A DNA stretch of 64,000 nucleotides from Candidatus Coproplasma stercoravium (GCA_018713165.1 DVFR01000020.1:1-64000), one strand, 5' to 3'; positions 47,703 to 57,388 are shown, counted from the stretch's first letter. The notes: generated from the letters alone by a model not told the origin. Program-made: numbers and translations.

Positions 47703-48878
47703 TTATTTGAGCTTGGAAACGCCCGTCTTTTCCGCAGCCTCGTAAACGGCCTTGGCAACAGCCTTGTGCGCGTCCTTGTTCCATGCTACGGGCAGAATGT
47801 AGTCGAGCGCGAGCTTGTCTGCGGGAACGCAGTCGGCAATGGCGTCGGCGGCGGCAATCATCATTTCGATGTTTACCGTATTCGCGCGTGCGTCGAGCGC
47901 GCCGCGGAACAGGCCGGGGAACACGAGCACGTTGTTAATCTGGTTGGGATAAATGGAAGAGCCCGTGCCTACGAGGAACGCGCCCGCTTCCTTTGCGTCG
48001 TCGGGCAGAATCTCGGGTATGGGGTTGGCGCAGGTGAAGAGAATGGGCTTTTCGGCCATAGACCTTACCATATCCTTGGTTACGCAGTTAGCCACAGAAA
48101 CGCCTACAAACACGTCGGCGCCCTTCATCGCGTCGGCAAGCGTGCCCTTGAGGTGCGAAAGGTTGGTTATCTTTACTATCTCCTGCTTTGCGGCATTCAG
48201 CTTGGGGTCGCCCTCGCATAAAATGCCGTGGCTTGCGCACATTATAATGTCCTTTACGCCGTACGCAAGGAGGAACTTTGCAATGGCTATGCCCGCGGCG
48301 CCCGCGCCGTTTATAACCACCTTTATGTCCTCCGCCTTTTTGCCCGCAAGTTTTAAAGCGTTTTTGAGCGCGGCGGCGGTTACTATGGCCGTGCCGTGCT
48401 GGTCGTCGTGGAAAACGGGGATATCAAGGTCTTTTTTGAGCCTCGTCTCCACCTCGAAGCAGCGGGGAGCGGAAATATCCTCGAGGTTGATGCCGCCGAA
48501 CGAACCTGAGATGAGCTCTATCGTGCGGATGATGTCCTCGGTGTCCTTCGATTTGATGCAGATGGGGAAGGCGTCGACGTCGCCGAACTCCTTGAAGAGC
48601 GCAGCCTTGCCCTCCATTACGGGCATGCCCGCTTCGGGGCCTATGTCGCCGAGGCCGAGAACCGCCGTGCCGTCGGTTATTACGGCGACGGTGTTCCAGC
48701 GCCTCGTGAGTTCGAAGCTCTTTTCTACGTCGTCGTGAATTTCCAGGCAGGGCTGAGCCACGCCGGGCGTGTAGGCAAGCGATAAATCCTGCCTGCTTTC
48801 GATGGGCACGCGCACCTTCGTTTCAATCTTGCCGTGCCACTTTTCGTGCATTTTAAGTGATTCCTCACCGTATCCCAT
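47703..48878 (-). CDS. NAD(P)-dependent malic enzyme
   Basis: LSLAYTPGVAQPC, DGTAVLGLGDIGPEAGMPVMEGK, DDQHGTAIV. Confidence 0.93.
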   Translation of the reverse strand: MGYGEESLKMHEKWHGKIETKVRVPIESRQDLSLAYTPGVAQPCLEIHDDVEKSFELTRRWNTVAVITDGTAVLGLGDIGPEAGMPVMEGKAALFKEFGDVDAFPICIKSKDTEDIIRTIELISGSFGGINLEDISAPRCFEVETRLKKDLDIPVFHDDQHGTAIVTAAALKNALKLAGKKAEDIKVVINGAGAAGIAIAKFLLAYGVKDIIMCASHGILCEGDPKLNAAKQEIVKITNLSHLKGTLADAMKGADVFVGVSVANCVTKDMVRSMAEKPILFTCANPIPEILPDDAKEAGAFLVGTGSSIYPNQINNVLVFPGLFRGALDARANTVNIEMMIAAADAIADCVPADKLALDYILPVAWNKDAHKAVAKAVYEAAEKTGVSKLK

Positions 48879-49071
48879 AAATAATTACCTCCGTATCGAA
48901 TGTAAATTTAAAACAAAATTTTTTAATTACTTTCATTTTTATTTACATTATAAATTCAAAGTGCTATAATGTAAAATGATAATATTTCATATCAGGCATA
49001 ACAAAAACGCATATCATTGTTAATTTGCCGACAAAATGCGGCAATAGCCGCTCATTCAGGGGAGAAAAATT

Positions 49072-49965
49072 ATGAATTACGAACACTGCAAAATTTTTTA
49101 CTGCGTAGGCAAGCACAAGAACATCACCAAGGCTGCGAACGAGCTTTATTCAAGCCAGCCCGCCGTATCCAGGGCGATAATGAGCCTTGAAAACGAGCTG
49201 GGCTGCAGGCTGTTTATCCGCAACAAGAACGGCGTGGAGTTCACGCACGAAGGGCAGACGCTCTTCAACTATGCAAGCATCGCGTACACCCAGCTGCTTA
49301 AAGCCGAGGAGGAAGTCAGCCGTTCGGTGAGCCCCGAAAGCGGCACCATATATATCGGCGCGACCATCACAGCGCTGTACGGGTACCTCTTCGACCTTTT
49401 GGACGACTTCCATTTAAAACACCCGAAAGTAAAGTTCAAGATAACCACGGGTTCCTCCGACAAGACGATAGGCAACCTAAAAAACGGGTTCGTCGACCTT
49501 TCGTTCGTCACCACTCCTTTTAATATGAGCAAAGAGCTCTCGGTGATACGCATAAAGAAGTTCAACGACATTCTTATCGCGGGAGAAAGATTCTCCTTTC
49601 TGAAGGGAAAGACGATAGCGCTCGCGGAGCTTAAAAAATACCCCTTCATCTGCCTTGAAAAGGGCATGCAGCTGAGGCAGTTCATCGACGCTATATTCAT
49701 GAAAAAGGAGATTGACATTACTCCCGACATAGAGCCGGACAGCGCCGACCTGATTGTGCCCATGGCGGCGCACAACTTCGGGCTGGGCTTCGTGCCGCAG
49801 GGCATAGCCGAGAACGCCATTGAAAAGGGCGAAGTTTTCAGGGTGCATCTCGAGGAGGAACTGCCGCCGAGGTACGTGTGCCTCGTAATGAGTCCCAACC
49901 ACCCGCAGACGAGCGCCTCGCGCGAGCTCGCGCGCATGATTACTCGCGCGAACCAGAAACAATAA
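49072..49965 (+). CDS. LysR-family regulator, divergent from malic enzyme
   Basis: HTH KNITKAANELYSSQPAVSRAIMSLENEL. Confidence 0.92.
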   Translation: MNYEHCKIFYCVGKHKNITKAANELYSSQPAVSRAIMSLENELGCRLFIRNKNGVEFTHEGQTLFNYASIAYTQLLKAEEEVSRSVSPESGTIYIGATITALYGYLFDLLDDFHLKHPKVKFKITTGSSDKTIGNLKNGFVDLSFVTTPFNMSKELSVIRIKKFNDILIAGERFSFLKGKTIALAELKKYPFICLEKGMQLRQFIDAIFMKKEIDITPDIEPDSADLIVPMAAHNFGLGFVPQGIAENAIEKGEVFRVHLEEELPPRYVCLVMSPNHPQTSASRELARMITRANQKQ

Positions 49966-50022
49966 AACCGGCGGCCGCGTAGCATAGCCGTGCAGCGCTG
50001 ATGACGGGTACAAAAAGATAAA

Positions 50023-50066
50023 AAATGTACGCCCGCCGCGGAGATTTCCGCGGCGGGCGTACATTT
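50023..50066. terminator. Bidirectional terminator AAATGTACGCCCGCCGCGGAGATTTCCGCGGCGGGCGTACATTT
   Basis: Perfect inverted repeat between convergent genes. Confidence 0.85.
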
Positions 50067-50117
50067 CAAAATATATTTATAAGGAGGGAAATGAACTTTC
50101 AGTTTTTTTAATACGGC

Positions 50118-50648
50118 CTACTTTACGTATTTGTTGTCGTATGCCTGCATGCACTTGCCGATGATATCCATCGCCTCGTTCCTGCGGCTTATCTTTTTTA
50201 CGGTGGTCACCTTGTGTTCGAGCATCTTATACACCTCGAAAAAGTGCATCATCTCGTCGAAAATGTGCGAGGGAAGCTCGCGTATGTCGGCATATCCGCG
50301 GTACGTCGGGTCGTTGACGGGCACGCAGATAATCTTTTCGTCGCGCATGCCGTCGTCCACCATCTTTATCACGCCTATCGCCACGCACGTGACGAGCGTC
50401 ATCGGGTAGATGGCGTCGGAGCAGAGCACGAGCGCGTCGAGCGGGTCGTTGTCGGGAGCGAGCGTGCGCGGAATGAAGCCGTAATTTGCGGGATACACCG
50501 TGGAGGTGAACAGCACCCTGTCGAGGCGCAGAATACCCGTGTCTTTGTCGAGCTCGTACTTGCACTTGCTGCCCTTCGGAATTTCAATGAGCACCTCGAA
50601 GCGCTTTTCCGAAATGCGGTCTTTTGCTATATCGTGCCAGATATTCAT
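50118..50648 (-). CDS. ppa: Inorganic pyrophosphatase (family I)
   Basis: EIPKGSKCKYELDKDTG, YPANYGFIPRTLAPDNDPLDALVL. Confidence 0.94.
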   Translation of the reverse strand: MNIWHDIAKDRISEKRFEVLIEIPKGSKCKYELDKDTGILRLDRVLFTSTVYPANYGFIPRTLAPDNDPLDALVLCSDAIYPMTLVTCVAIGVIKMVDDGMRDEKIICVPVNDPTYRGYADIRELPSHIFDEMMHFFEVYKMLEHKVTTVKKISRRNEAMDIIGKCMQAYDNKYVK

Positions 50649-51127
50649 AATCGGCATACCCCCTTTGCCGCACGTCTTGCGGCCGCGCACAGCGCGCTTA
50701 AATGCCGACGGGCTTTGTTGCGGAACGGCGCGGTTGATACGTAAAACCCTGCGCCGTCCCGCGGCCCGCTGTGGAGAAATAATATGTTCCTATACCAAGC
50801 AGTGTGTTTTAACCCTTACACCCCGATTGTATCACGGATTTTTTATTTGTAAAATGATTATATATCATATTTGCCATACATAAATAGCATAACTTGCCAA
50901 TTCAGTTATAACACTTTTGTCTGAAAACTATCGGCTTGCCGACTGACGCTCCGCGGCAGAAGAGAAAAAATTGCTCAGCCCGCCGACTCGCCGCGGCGCG
51001 ATTGAGTTGACAAAACGCGCGGCAGAATATAAAATAAACACGTTGCAAATACGGCGCGTACGCGCCGATATTAATGTTCAGGTACGGGCGCTTGCACATG
51101 CGCCCGCAAAAAATAACGTTTAGGCAT

Positions 51128-51210
51128 GCAGATATGGCGGAACTGGCAGACGCGCGGGACTTAGAATCCCGTGGTTCACCGTGCAGGTTCGACTCCTGTT
51201 ATCTGCACCA
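51128..51210 (+). tRNA. tRNA-Leu(TAG), CCA encoded
   Basis: Acceptor GCAGATA/TATCTGC, anticodon loop CTTAGAA, long variable arm, T-arm GGTTCGACTCC, terminal CACCA. Confidence 0.93.
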
Positions 51211-51423
51211 AAACAAGGGGGCGCATGTTGCGTCCCCTTATTTTGGTATGTGTCTTGTAATATAACAGGAGTCGAGGGTGGAGGCGCGAACGGGAGTGAG
51301 CGGTTTGCGTGCGGACTTATTTTAAGCGACTAAATATGCGCAAACCAAACAGCGGACACCCGCTGTTTGCCGGGGCGCGTCCGCCTAAGGCGCGACTCCT
51401 GTTATCTGCACCAAAACAAGGGG
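51190..51423. repeat. 31-bp direct duplication of the tRNA-Leu 3' end (51190-51220 and 51393-51423), with an inverted 13-bp copy at 51262-51274
   Basis: CGACTCCTGTTATCTGCACCAAAACAAGGGG present twice; ATAACAGGAGTCG between; TTTTGGTATGTGT also duplicated (51241-51253, 51443-51455). Confidence 0.9.
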
Positions 51424-51458
51424 CGCACAAGGCGCCCTCTTGTTTTGGTATGTGTGTT

Positions 51459-52061
51459 TTATATTTTTCTAATTTCTTCGTAAATTTTCTGATTTTGCTG
51501 GCTTGACCATAAACCAAATTTTTCATTAAAACTAGTAAATAAAAATTCAACTTTGAAAAAAGGACTATCTTTCCATAAATCTTTAAATCGCTTAATTAGT
51601 ATCAAGTAAACATCTTTATCATCTTTAATCAAATTATGGCAATTTAATCGCCAACCTTGATTAGTTTTCCAACCACTATAAAAATCATTTAATTCAGGTA
51701 CAATGAAATTTACAACTCCGCCGATACCTACTGCTTCATCTGTATTGTGATTTTCAGCCGGGTTCTCACATATTAAAATATGCAACAACAAATGTTCAAG
51801 ATAATCACAATATACAATATTTTTTGCCAGTTGCCATTCGTAAGGATTTTTCATTGCATGTTCTTTATCTGCGAGCAAAATAGCATGATCCTCGAATTTA
51901 TGATGGGCTATAAGACCTTCTTTTGTACGTGTCACTTTAGAATTTTTATTCCATGACTTTGTCATGTAATCACTCAATCCAATCCCATATTTTTCTTGCA
52001 AATAATCACAGTATTCTAAATAATTAAGATTTTTAATTTTTTCGTATTCAGCTAATTTCAT
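51459..52061 (-). CDS. AT-rich accessory ORF, 200 aa; possible HNH-like metal-binding protein
   Basis: Markedly AT-rich versus flanks; 'EGLIAHHKFEDHAIL...NPYEW...LVYCDYLEHLLLHI'-type His pattern. Confidence 0.6.
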   Translation of the reverse strand: MKLAEYEKIKNLNYLEYCDYLQEKYGIGLSDYMTKSWNKNSKVTRTKEGLIAHHKFEDHAILLADKEHAMKNPYEWQLAKNIVYCDYLEHLLLHILICENPAENHNTDEAVGIGGVVNFIVPELNDFYSGWKTNQGWRLNCHNLIKDDKDVYLILIKRFKDLWKDSPFFKVEFLFTSFNEKFGLWSSQQNQKIYEEIRKI

Positions 52062-52263
52062 TTACAGCCCTCCTATTCATAAAAAAATACAATTATTCAA
52101 AACATAAACTTTATTAAAACTAAAATATCTTATATATTTATTATATCATATAAATTATATTTCGTCAATAGTTATGGTAAAATTAGCAAAATATAAACAT
52201 TTCAATCCTGCATTGTGTAGTAAAAATAAAAGGGGCGCATGTAGCGTCCCTTTTACTGTTATC

Positions 52264-52395
52264 GTAATTGCATGCCACATATGCGGCAACTAATTAATTT
52301 ACCCCGCATATATGGCGAAATTAATTTCATTTTAAAATGGAGCGCATATATGGGCAAACTATTTTAATTACACGGCATATATGCACGATTTAATA
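52264..52395. repeat. Cluster of four CATATG/CATATATG-centred palindromic motifs
   Basis: GCCACATATGCGGCAA, CCCGCATATATGGCGAA, GCGCATATATGGGCAA, CGGCATATATGCACGA at ~30-38 bp spacing. Confidence 0.75.
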
Positions 52396-52426
52396 TCAAA
52401 TCACTACCATTTGAGTAAACAACTGT

Positions 52427-53224
52427 TCATATGCGCTTTACGGCAAGTTTATAAATGCGCGTCAGCGGGATAAACAGCAGAGATACGGTGACGATTGCGC
52501 ACACCGTCTGCGGCGCGAGCGCCAGGAACGAGCCGTAAAAATATACCGCCCAACTTTCGGAAAAGAGCTCGTATCCATAGAATGCGGGGCCGAGAAAATC
52601 ATCGAGAATGGTGAAAAGAATGGTAAAAAACGCAGCGAGGGCGGCGGCAACCGTAACCTTTACCGCGGAAGCGCCCCTAACTTTTCCCGAACGCGAGAGT
52701 ATAATCAGGACGTTGAAAGTTACAAAAAGCGCGCAAGCGAGCGCAAAAATAATCCAGAGCAGCGTTTTTACGAGCACGGCATACAGACGGGAAATTTTTA
52801 AAAAATCCGTCGCTGCGAAGAAGCACGCCGCCGCGCCCACGGCGGCTATCACAACGTTTACGAGAACTGCCGCCCACACGGGAAAACGGGAGTAAGTTTT
52901 ATCGCTTATTTTTCCGAGCGCGCCGAACGTAAGCGCAAAGAGCGGATAATACAGCAGGTAGAGCACGACGACGTGGACGTCGACGCCCCATATCATGCAG
53001 CGGAGAAGCGAAAAGCATATTGCCGCAAGCACGCCCGCCCGCGGGCCGTACGCCCACGCAAAGGTGAGCAGCAGAACGGTGACTATCTCCACTCCCATCA
53101 CGGGGCCGATTGCCGCCTGCCCGCCAATGAGCAGCGCCACCTCCACCGCTATCGCCGCAATCTCCTTTGCAGGGGAGCGCCCATTTTTGTTATTAAGTTT
53201 ATTCACGCGCACCTCCCTCCGCAT
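52427..53224 (-). CDS. ECF transporter S component (substrate-binding membrane subunit), likely cobalamin-related
   Basis: Six hydrophobic segments of S-component type; downstream of DUF4430 gene and B12 riboswitch. Confidence 0.7.
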   Translation of the reverse strand: MRREVRVNKLNNKNGRSPAKEIAAIAVEVALLIGGQAAIGPVMGVEIVTVLLLTFAWAYGPRAGVLAAICFSLLRCMIWGVDVHVVVLYLLYYPLFALTFGALGKISDKTYSRFPVWAAVLVNVVIAAVGAAACFFAATDFLKISRLYAVLVKTLLWIIFALACALFVTFNVLIILSRSGKVRGASAVKVTVAAALAAFFTILFTILDDFLGPAFYGYELFSESWAVYFYGSFLALAPQTVCAIVTVSLLFIPLTRIYKLAVKRI

Positions 53225-53349
53225 TTTATAAAAATTTATTTAAAGCGGCGCTCCGCCGAAAAACGGCGCAAAACCGCAACAAACATAATATTAATGCGCC
53301 GCGCGGCGCACCAAATCCGGCGGCGTGCGCCCGCGCGGAACATTATTAT

Positions 53350-53802
53350 TTACCAGCTCGTGTGCTGGTACACCGCGGCGTAGGTATAGCCCTCCACAAC
53401 GGGCATTCCCTCTATGCCGTAAGAGCAACTTGCAAGCGTTTTGCCGTTATACTCGTACGTGCCGTAGTCGGGATTTGCATAGATAACGCCGTCGAGCTCT
53501 GTAAGGTCGCTGTAAAACATCCAGAAGTCGCCCTCGTTCGTGCCCGAAACGTTCTCCTTGCCGTTGATTTCGGTAACCATTCCGCCCGAGATTGTGTAGG
53601 TGAGTTTGCCCTCCTCTGCCAGCCCGTCGAAATAGTCTTTAACCGACATATCGCCCGAAACTTCTTCGGCGACGAACACGACGAGCGTATCTGAAACCTC
53701 TGCGTCGTATTTTGCAGTCCCTCCGCCGGTGCAAGCGGAAAGCGCCGCGAGCGCAAGCATTAAAACAGCGCCCGCAATAATTGCTGAAATTGCCTTTTTC
53801 AT
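53350..53802 (-). CDS. DUF4430-domain lipoprotein (transcobalamin C-terminal-like)
   Basis: Lipobox ALSAC; GTNEGDFWMFYSDLTELDGVI...VEGYTYAAVYQHTSW. Confidence 0.75.
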   Translation of the reverse strand: MKKAISAIIAGAVLMLALAALSACTGGGTAKYDAEVSDTLVVFVAEEVSGDMSVKDYFDGLAEEGKLTYTISGGMVTEINGKENVSGTNEGDFWMFYSDLTELDGVIYANPDYGTYEYNGKTLASCSYGIEGMPVVEGYTYAAVYQHTSW

Positions 53803-53961
53803 TTGGTTGTTCTCCTTTTTGTTCTGTCATCGGGCACCCATATTTTTGCAAATATAACTGTTTAAAATTAAGTAAAACCACGCAAGATTTGCAAATATAA
53901 TTTTACATAACCGTAAAACTGCAATCGCGCGCGCCGCCGAACGCGCGCATAAATTTTTACA

Positions 53962-54006
53962 AAAAAAATAAGCGCCCTCAACACTTCGGAGTGGAGAAAA
54001 AGCGCA
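53962..54006 (-). terminator. Expression-platform terminator of the cobalamin riboswitch
   Basis: Minus strand GCGC...CTCCACTCCGAAGTGTTGAGGGCGC followed by TTATTTTTTTTG. Confidence 0.7.
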
Positions 54007-54129
54007 ACGAAAAGCTTACCCGAAAGAAGCATGCCAAAACATTCGGCACAATTTAAGCACGGCGAAAAAGCCGTGCGGCGCCGAAAGCCCTTCGGATAAA
54101 CGGCCGTCTGCCTTTCCGCATCCCCTCGG

Positions 54130-54320
54130 AAATGCAAAACGAAAAACGCACGCGGCAGGTCTTCCGGCTTACAACAGCGGTTTTTGTGCCGCACCCCTTC
54201 CCATATGCGGCAGAACAACGTTCTGCCATGCACACAGTGGTGAGCGGCGCCGCTGAAACGGCAGCGGGGGCTGCGGGGCAATTGGCCCAGACTTCCCTAT
54301 TAAACGCCCCTATCTTATCG
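54130..54320 (-). ncRNA. Cobalamin (adenosylcobalamin-type) riboswitch
   Basis: Minus strand TAATAGGGAAGTCTGGGCCAATTGCCCCGCAGCCCCCGC...CGCCGCTCACCACTG...GGGAAGGGGTGCG...GTAAGCCGGAAGACCTGCC. Confidence 0.92.
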
Positions 54321-54583
54321 GGGCGTGCCTGCATGCGCCATTCAGTTTTGGAATATTTTATATTTTTGCGACGCATATGTCAAGCAATAACCCGATAAAC
54401 GGCGCAAAAATGGCTTAAAACGCACTTTTTTTGCATAATAATAGCATAAGCAGGCGCTTTGCGACTGAAATATTATATATTTGACAGCGGCGGCGGCTTA
54501 TGATAAAATTTAACCGTAAAGTATCTGTGCGGATATGCGCATTTGCGCTGGTTTAAGAGCGGATTGCCGCGACCCGGAGATTT

Positions 54584-55660
54584 ATGAAAGGCGACAATAA
54601 CGGCAAAGATAATTTAATTACGCAAAACACGGCCGGTTCAGACGGCACGGTCAACGTTTCCGACGCCGCGGAAATACGCGGCGAAGAAAACTCCCCTCCC
54701 GCAGAGAGCGCAGAAAAAAAAGCGCAGGGCGGCGGGGAGATTGACCTCAAATACGGGAGCGCCGGGGAAGCCGCCAAAGGCGGCGTTCTGGGAGCCTTTA
54801 TAGGGCTTGCGATAATCGTGCCGGGCGTGAGCGGCTCGGCCGTGGCGATTATGATGAAGCTCTACGAAAAGCTTTTGTATGCGCTGGGCAACATCTTTAA
54901 AAAGTTCAAAAGGTGCGCGCTCTTCCTCCTGCCAATCGCGGCGGGAATCGTGGTCGGGTTCGCGCTCGGATTTTTCGGTGTAAAAACGCTGCTCGACATT
55001 ATGATGTTCGCCGTGGTCGCGCTGTTTGCGGGGCTTATGGCGGGCGCGTTCCCCGCGGTTGCCGACGAGATTAAAGGCGAAAAGCACACACCGCTCAGAA
55101 TAGCGCTGTTTGCCGCGGGAATAGCCGTTCCCGTCGCGTTCTCCCTTATCGCGGTGTTTGCCGGCGGAGGCACGCGCAGCCTCGAAGAGCCGAAGGCGTA
55201 CGAATATATAATTTATCTCGCGCTCGGATTTGCGGTGGCTCTCACACAGCTCCTGCCGGGGCTGAGCGCGACGGCCCTTCTGATGTCGACGGGGCACTAC
55301 GTGCCGCTGATGAATTCGGTGAGCATAAGTTACTGGCAGTCCAACCCCGAAATTTTTGCAATATACGCCTGCCTTATCGCAGGATTTATAGCAGGGCTTT
55401 TGTGCTTTGCTAAGCTCATGTCCCTTCTTTTAAAGCGTTGCCGCGCCGCAACTTTCCACGCTGTTGCGGGACTTGCGCTCGGTTCGATAATAACGATGTT
55501 TTTCAACCCCGAAGTGTACGCCGAATACCAAAGCTGGGCAGACGGCGCGCGGTTCAGCGTCGACCTCGTTCTCGGCGCGATACTGTTCGCCGCAGGGGTC
55601 GTCGTCGCTTACCTGTTCGTGCGCGTACAGCGCAAAAAGAACCTGCCGCTCGCAAAATAA
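54584..55660 (+). CDS. popT: DUF368 membrane protein (undecaprenyl-phosphate translocase PopT-type)
   Basis: GAFIGLAIIVPGVSGSAVAIMMKLYEKLLYALG signature; PGLSATALLMSTGHY. Confidence 0.85.
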   Translation: MKGDNNGKDNLITQNTAGSDGTVNVSDAAEIRGEENSPPAESAEKKAQGGGEIDLKYGSAGEAAKGGVLGAFIGLAIIVPGVSGSAVAIMMKLYEKLLYALGNIFKKFKRCALFLLPIAAGIVVGFALGFFGVKTLLDIMMFAVVALFAGLMAGAFPAVADEIKGEKHTPLRIALFAAGIAVPVAFSLIAVFAGGGTRSLEEPKAYEYIIYLALGFAVALTQLLPGLSATALLMSTGHYVPLMNSVSISYWQSNPEIFAIYACLIAGFIAGLLCFAKLMSLLLKRCRAATFHAVAGLALGSIITMFFNPEVYAEYQSWADGARFSVDLVLGAILFAAGVVVAYLFVRVQRKKNLPLAK

Positions 55661-55680
55661 CGCAAAACCAGTTAAAATAG

Positions 55681-55722
55681 AGCTTGCGCGCCTGCCGTTT
55701 GGCAGGCGCGCAAGCTTTTTCG
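55681..55722 (+). terminator. Intrinsic terminator AGCTTGCGCGCCTGCC...GGCAGGCGCGCAAGCTTTTT
   Basis: Perfect inverted repeat plus T-run. Confidence 0.9.
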
Positions 55723-55797
55723 TTTATAATTTACAGCATTATATACCGCATTTTAAAGTAGTAAACCGCGTTAATTTGCGCATATGTGCGGGGCAAT

Positions 55798-57024
55798 TTA
55801 TTTTTTGCGCTTTTGCCACGGGCGCGGTTCGCCGCCCGCCTTAAAGTTATATACGGGCAGAATACGCCTTTTTATTTCTGCCGTTGGCGCGATATTGCCG
55901 ACAATATCTTCAAGGCTCTTGTATGCCATGGGGCTCTCGTCGAGGGTGTCGGCGCCGACGGAAGTCGTATATATGCCCTCCATCTGAGCGGCGAATTCCT
56001 CCACCGTCAGCTTTTTGCGTGCCTCGCCGCGGCTTAAAAGCCTGCCCGCGCCGTGCGGAGCGGAGAAGTTCCAGTCGGCATTCCCCTTCCCCTCACATAT
56101 GAGCGAACCGTCGCGCATGTTTATGGGTATGAGCAGCCGCTCGCCCCTGCGCGCGGATACGGCGCCCTTGCGGAGAATCATATTTTCCGTGTCGATATAG
56201 TTGTGCACGGTGACGAACGAACCTACGGCGGTAAGCCCCATTGCCGCGAGGATATCGGAGGCCATTGCGCGCCTGTTGACCTCGGCATATTCCTGCATGA
56301 TTTCCATGTCGTGGATATAATTTTTCATCTCTGCGCCCGTAAGGTACGACATTTCGCGCGGGACGTCGAACGAGGCGCGCACCCTGCCCGCCTCGGAGGC
56401 GATTTCCGTCACCATGCCCTCGGCTTTGAGCCGCTCTATCGTTTCGGCCACCCGCTCTTCGCGCTTTGCGCGCATGCCCCTGAATGCAAGATTCTGATAA
56501 AACTCCGCGACCTGCAACCCGATATGGCGGCTCCCAGAGTGAATTACGAGGTAGAGCGCGCCCTCTTCGTCCCTGTCGACTTCGATAAAATGATTGCCGC
56601 CGCCCAGAGTTCCGACGCTGCGGCGGGCGAGTTCGAGGTCTGCAAAATCACGGCAAATCAGCTCATCGATACGCGTTGAGCGCGCCATAGTATGGGGTGT
56701 TTTGCGTGCGGCCATGCCCGAGGGGATGTTTGCGCGGATAAATTCGTCGAGCGCGGCAAAGTCAATCTGCCGCTCTTTAAGTTCAATCGTGAGCATTCCG
56801 CAGCCTATATCCACGCCCACCATATCGGGCACTACGACGTCACAGATAGTCATTGTCGTGCCTATGGTGCAGCCCGCGCCCGCGTGCACGTCGGGCATTA
56901 TGCGTATTCTGCTGCCCGCAAAGGGCTCAAAATCGCACATTGCCTTTATCTGCGCTTGGGCGTTTTCGTCGACGACGTCGGTGAAAATATACGCCTCGTT
57001 AAACTTTCCTTCAATTCTCTTCAT
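55798..57024 (-). CDS. rtcB: RNA-splicing ligase RtcB
   Basis: MPDVHAGAGCTIG, VGVDIGCGM, LGGGNHFIE, VIHSGSRHIG motifs. Confidence 0.95.
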   Translation of the reverse strand: MKRIEGKFNEAYIFTDVVDENAQAQIKAMCDFEPFAGSRIRIMPDVHAGAGCTIGTTMTICDVVVPDMVGVDIGCGMLTIELKERQIDFAALDEFIRANIPSGMAARKTPHTMARSTRIDELICRDFADLELARRSVGTLGGGNHFIEVDRDEEGALYLVIHSGSRHIGLQVAEFYQNLAFRGMRAKREERVAETIERLKAEGMVTEIASEAGRVRASFDVPREMSYLTGAEMKNYIHDMEIMQEYAEVNRRAMASDILAAMGLTAVGSFVTVHNYIDTENMILRKGAVSARRGERLLIPINMRDGSLICEGKGNADWNFSAPHGAGRLLSRGEARKKLTVEEFAAQMEGIYTTSVGADTLDESPMAYKSLEDIVGNIAPTAEIKRRILPVYNFKAGGEPRPWQKRKK

Positions 57025-57388
57025 AAAAGCTCCTTTTAATCAGGCGGCGCGCACGCGCAGCGTGCGCGCCGCTTTCAGGCAAAAATATTGCGGATAAAAC
57101 CCCATGCCCGGGCGCAGGTTTATAGCCATTGCCCAAAGGCATTCAAACATCTCCGCACGCCGCAGCAAACCGCGACATGTTTTCGGCGGCAAAATGTTAA
57201 CTAGTTATCACTCCACTTCCGACATTAAACTTTATCAAAAAACGTACGCGGGCAAAAGCAATAACGTTGACGCTGAACAAAGACAATTACCTGAACACAA
57301 CCTTTTTGTTCAAAATACTTTCGGGATTTGCACCCGACATAATTGCCGCACGGGAAAATAACTTGCTTTGGCGCGGAATTTGCGCCGA

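Noticed and set aside
51128-52427. Complete integrative element at the tRNA-Leu
   Set aside because: No integrase, excisionase or replication gene; only a duplicated tRNA 3' end and one ORF.
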